From Anaeromyxobacter sp. (GTDB taxonomy: Bacteria; Myxococcota; Myxococcia; Myxococcales; Anaeromyxobacteraceae): a DNA stretch of 6,562 nucleotides. The notes below the pieces were generated by a model. That model had not been told where the DNA came from. It searched no databases and worked only from the letters and a program-made list of their open reading frames with translations. Position 1 is the first letter of the stretch. Every line of letters starts with the position of its first letter. The position numbers and the translations under genes were made by a program. This document shows, piece by piece, positions 6,484-6,562 of this stretch. The stretch lies in contig JAHWYA010000105.1 of the NCBI GenBank assembly GCA_020028115.1, positions 1-6,562 of the forward strand, read 5' to 3'.

Positions 6484-6562
6484 GAGGCGATCCTCTCACG
6501 AGATTTCGACGCCTCCGGAAACGCGCACATTCCTCATCATCGATCACATCTCGCGGTCACGG
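6484..6562 (-). promoter_or_regulatory. Leader and probable promoter region of the HNH gene
   Basis: These 79 nt before the HNH start are richer in A/T than the rest of the window and carry no convincing ORF; an overlapping frame from 6547 is a shadow. The Shine-Dalgarno GAGAGG on the minus strand can pair with CCTC just before the ATG (GAGG, four-base loop, CCTC; 6484-6495), which might weaken translation start. No clear -35/-10 pair is seen. Confidence 0.35.

Noticed and set aside
5846..6547. Minus-strand open frame beginning upstream of the HNH start
   Set aside because: It is the third frame of the HNH gene and reads as Arg/Pro/Gly-rich nonsense.
1..6562. Search for CRISPR arrays, tRNA or rRNA genes, insertion-sequence ends, toxin-antitoxin pairs or a defence island
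   Set aside because: No spaced direct repeats, cloverleaf, transposase or terminal inverted repeats were seen. The single HNH gene has no restriction, methylase or phage partner in the window.

Overview
The window is a compact, very GC-rich piece of a bacterial chromosome. It is roughly three quarters G+C by eye, with strong G/C at third codon positions. The best taxonomic guess is Myxococcota, near Anaeromyxobacter. Two genes point that way from memory rather than from a search: a small stand-alone PilZ protein of the myxobacterial paralogous type, and a C-terminal HNH protein of a kind I associate with Anaeromyxobacter.

From 4415 down to the left edge, six genes run on the minus strand with gaps of 10-27 nt, so they probably form one operon. 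In transcription order they are an acetyl-CoA C-acetyltransferase (4415-3234), the two subunits of a succinyl-CoA:3-ketoacid CoA-transferase (3222-2521 and 2509-1853), a SAM hydroxide adenosyltransferase of the DUF62/COG1912 family (1837-1040), a PilZ-domain protein (1029-676), and the N-terminal 216 codons of a TRAM/Fe-S RNA uracil-5-methyltransferase (648 to beyond position 1). The first three form an acetoacetate module: CoA is transferred from succinyl-CoA to acetoacetate, and acetoacetyl-CoA is then cleaved to two acetyl-CoA, with the reverse possible. The last three are not obviously metabolic partners and probably travel as passengers.

A 51-nt gap (4416-4466) separates this operon from a divergent plus-strand gene, an isoaspartyl peptidase/L-asparaginase of the Ntn-hydrolase fold (4467-5372) with all key residues present. 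It converges on a minus-strand HNH nuclease gene (6483-5418) that is split between two reading frames. The frame change falls in the linker between the N-terminal helical part and the HNH part, where there is a perfect 22-bp palindrome (5976-5997). The last 79 nt are non-coding leader of that gene.

I found no RNA gene, CRISPR array, insertion sequence, or clearly new multi-gene system. The most unusual point is the broken HNH gene with the palindrome at its break. The second is the mixed gene content of the operon.
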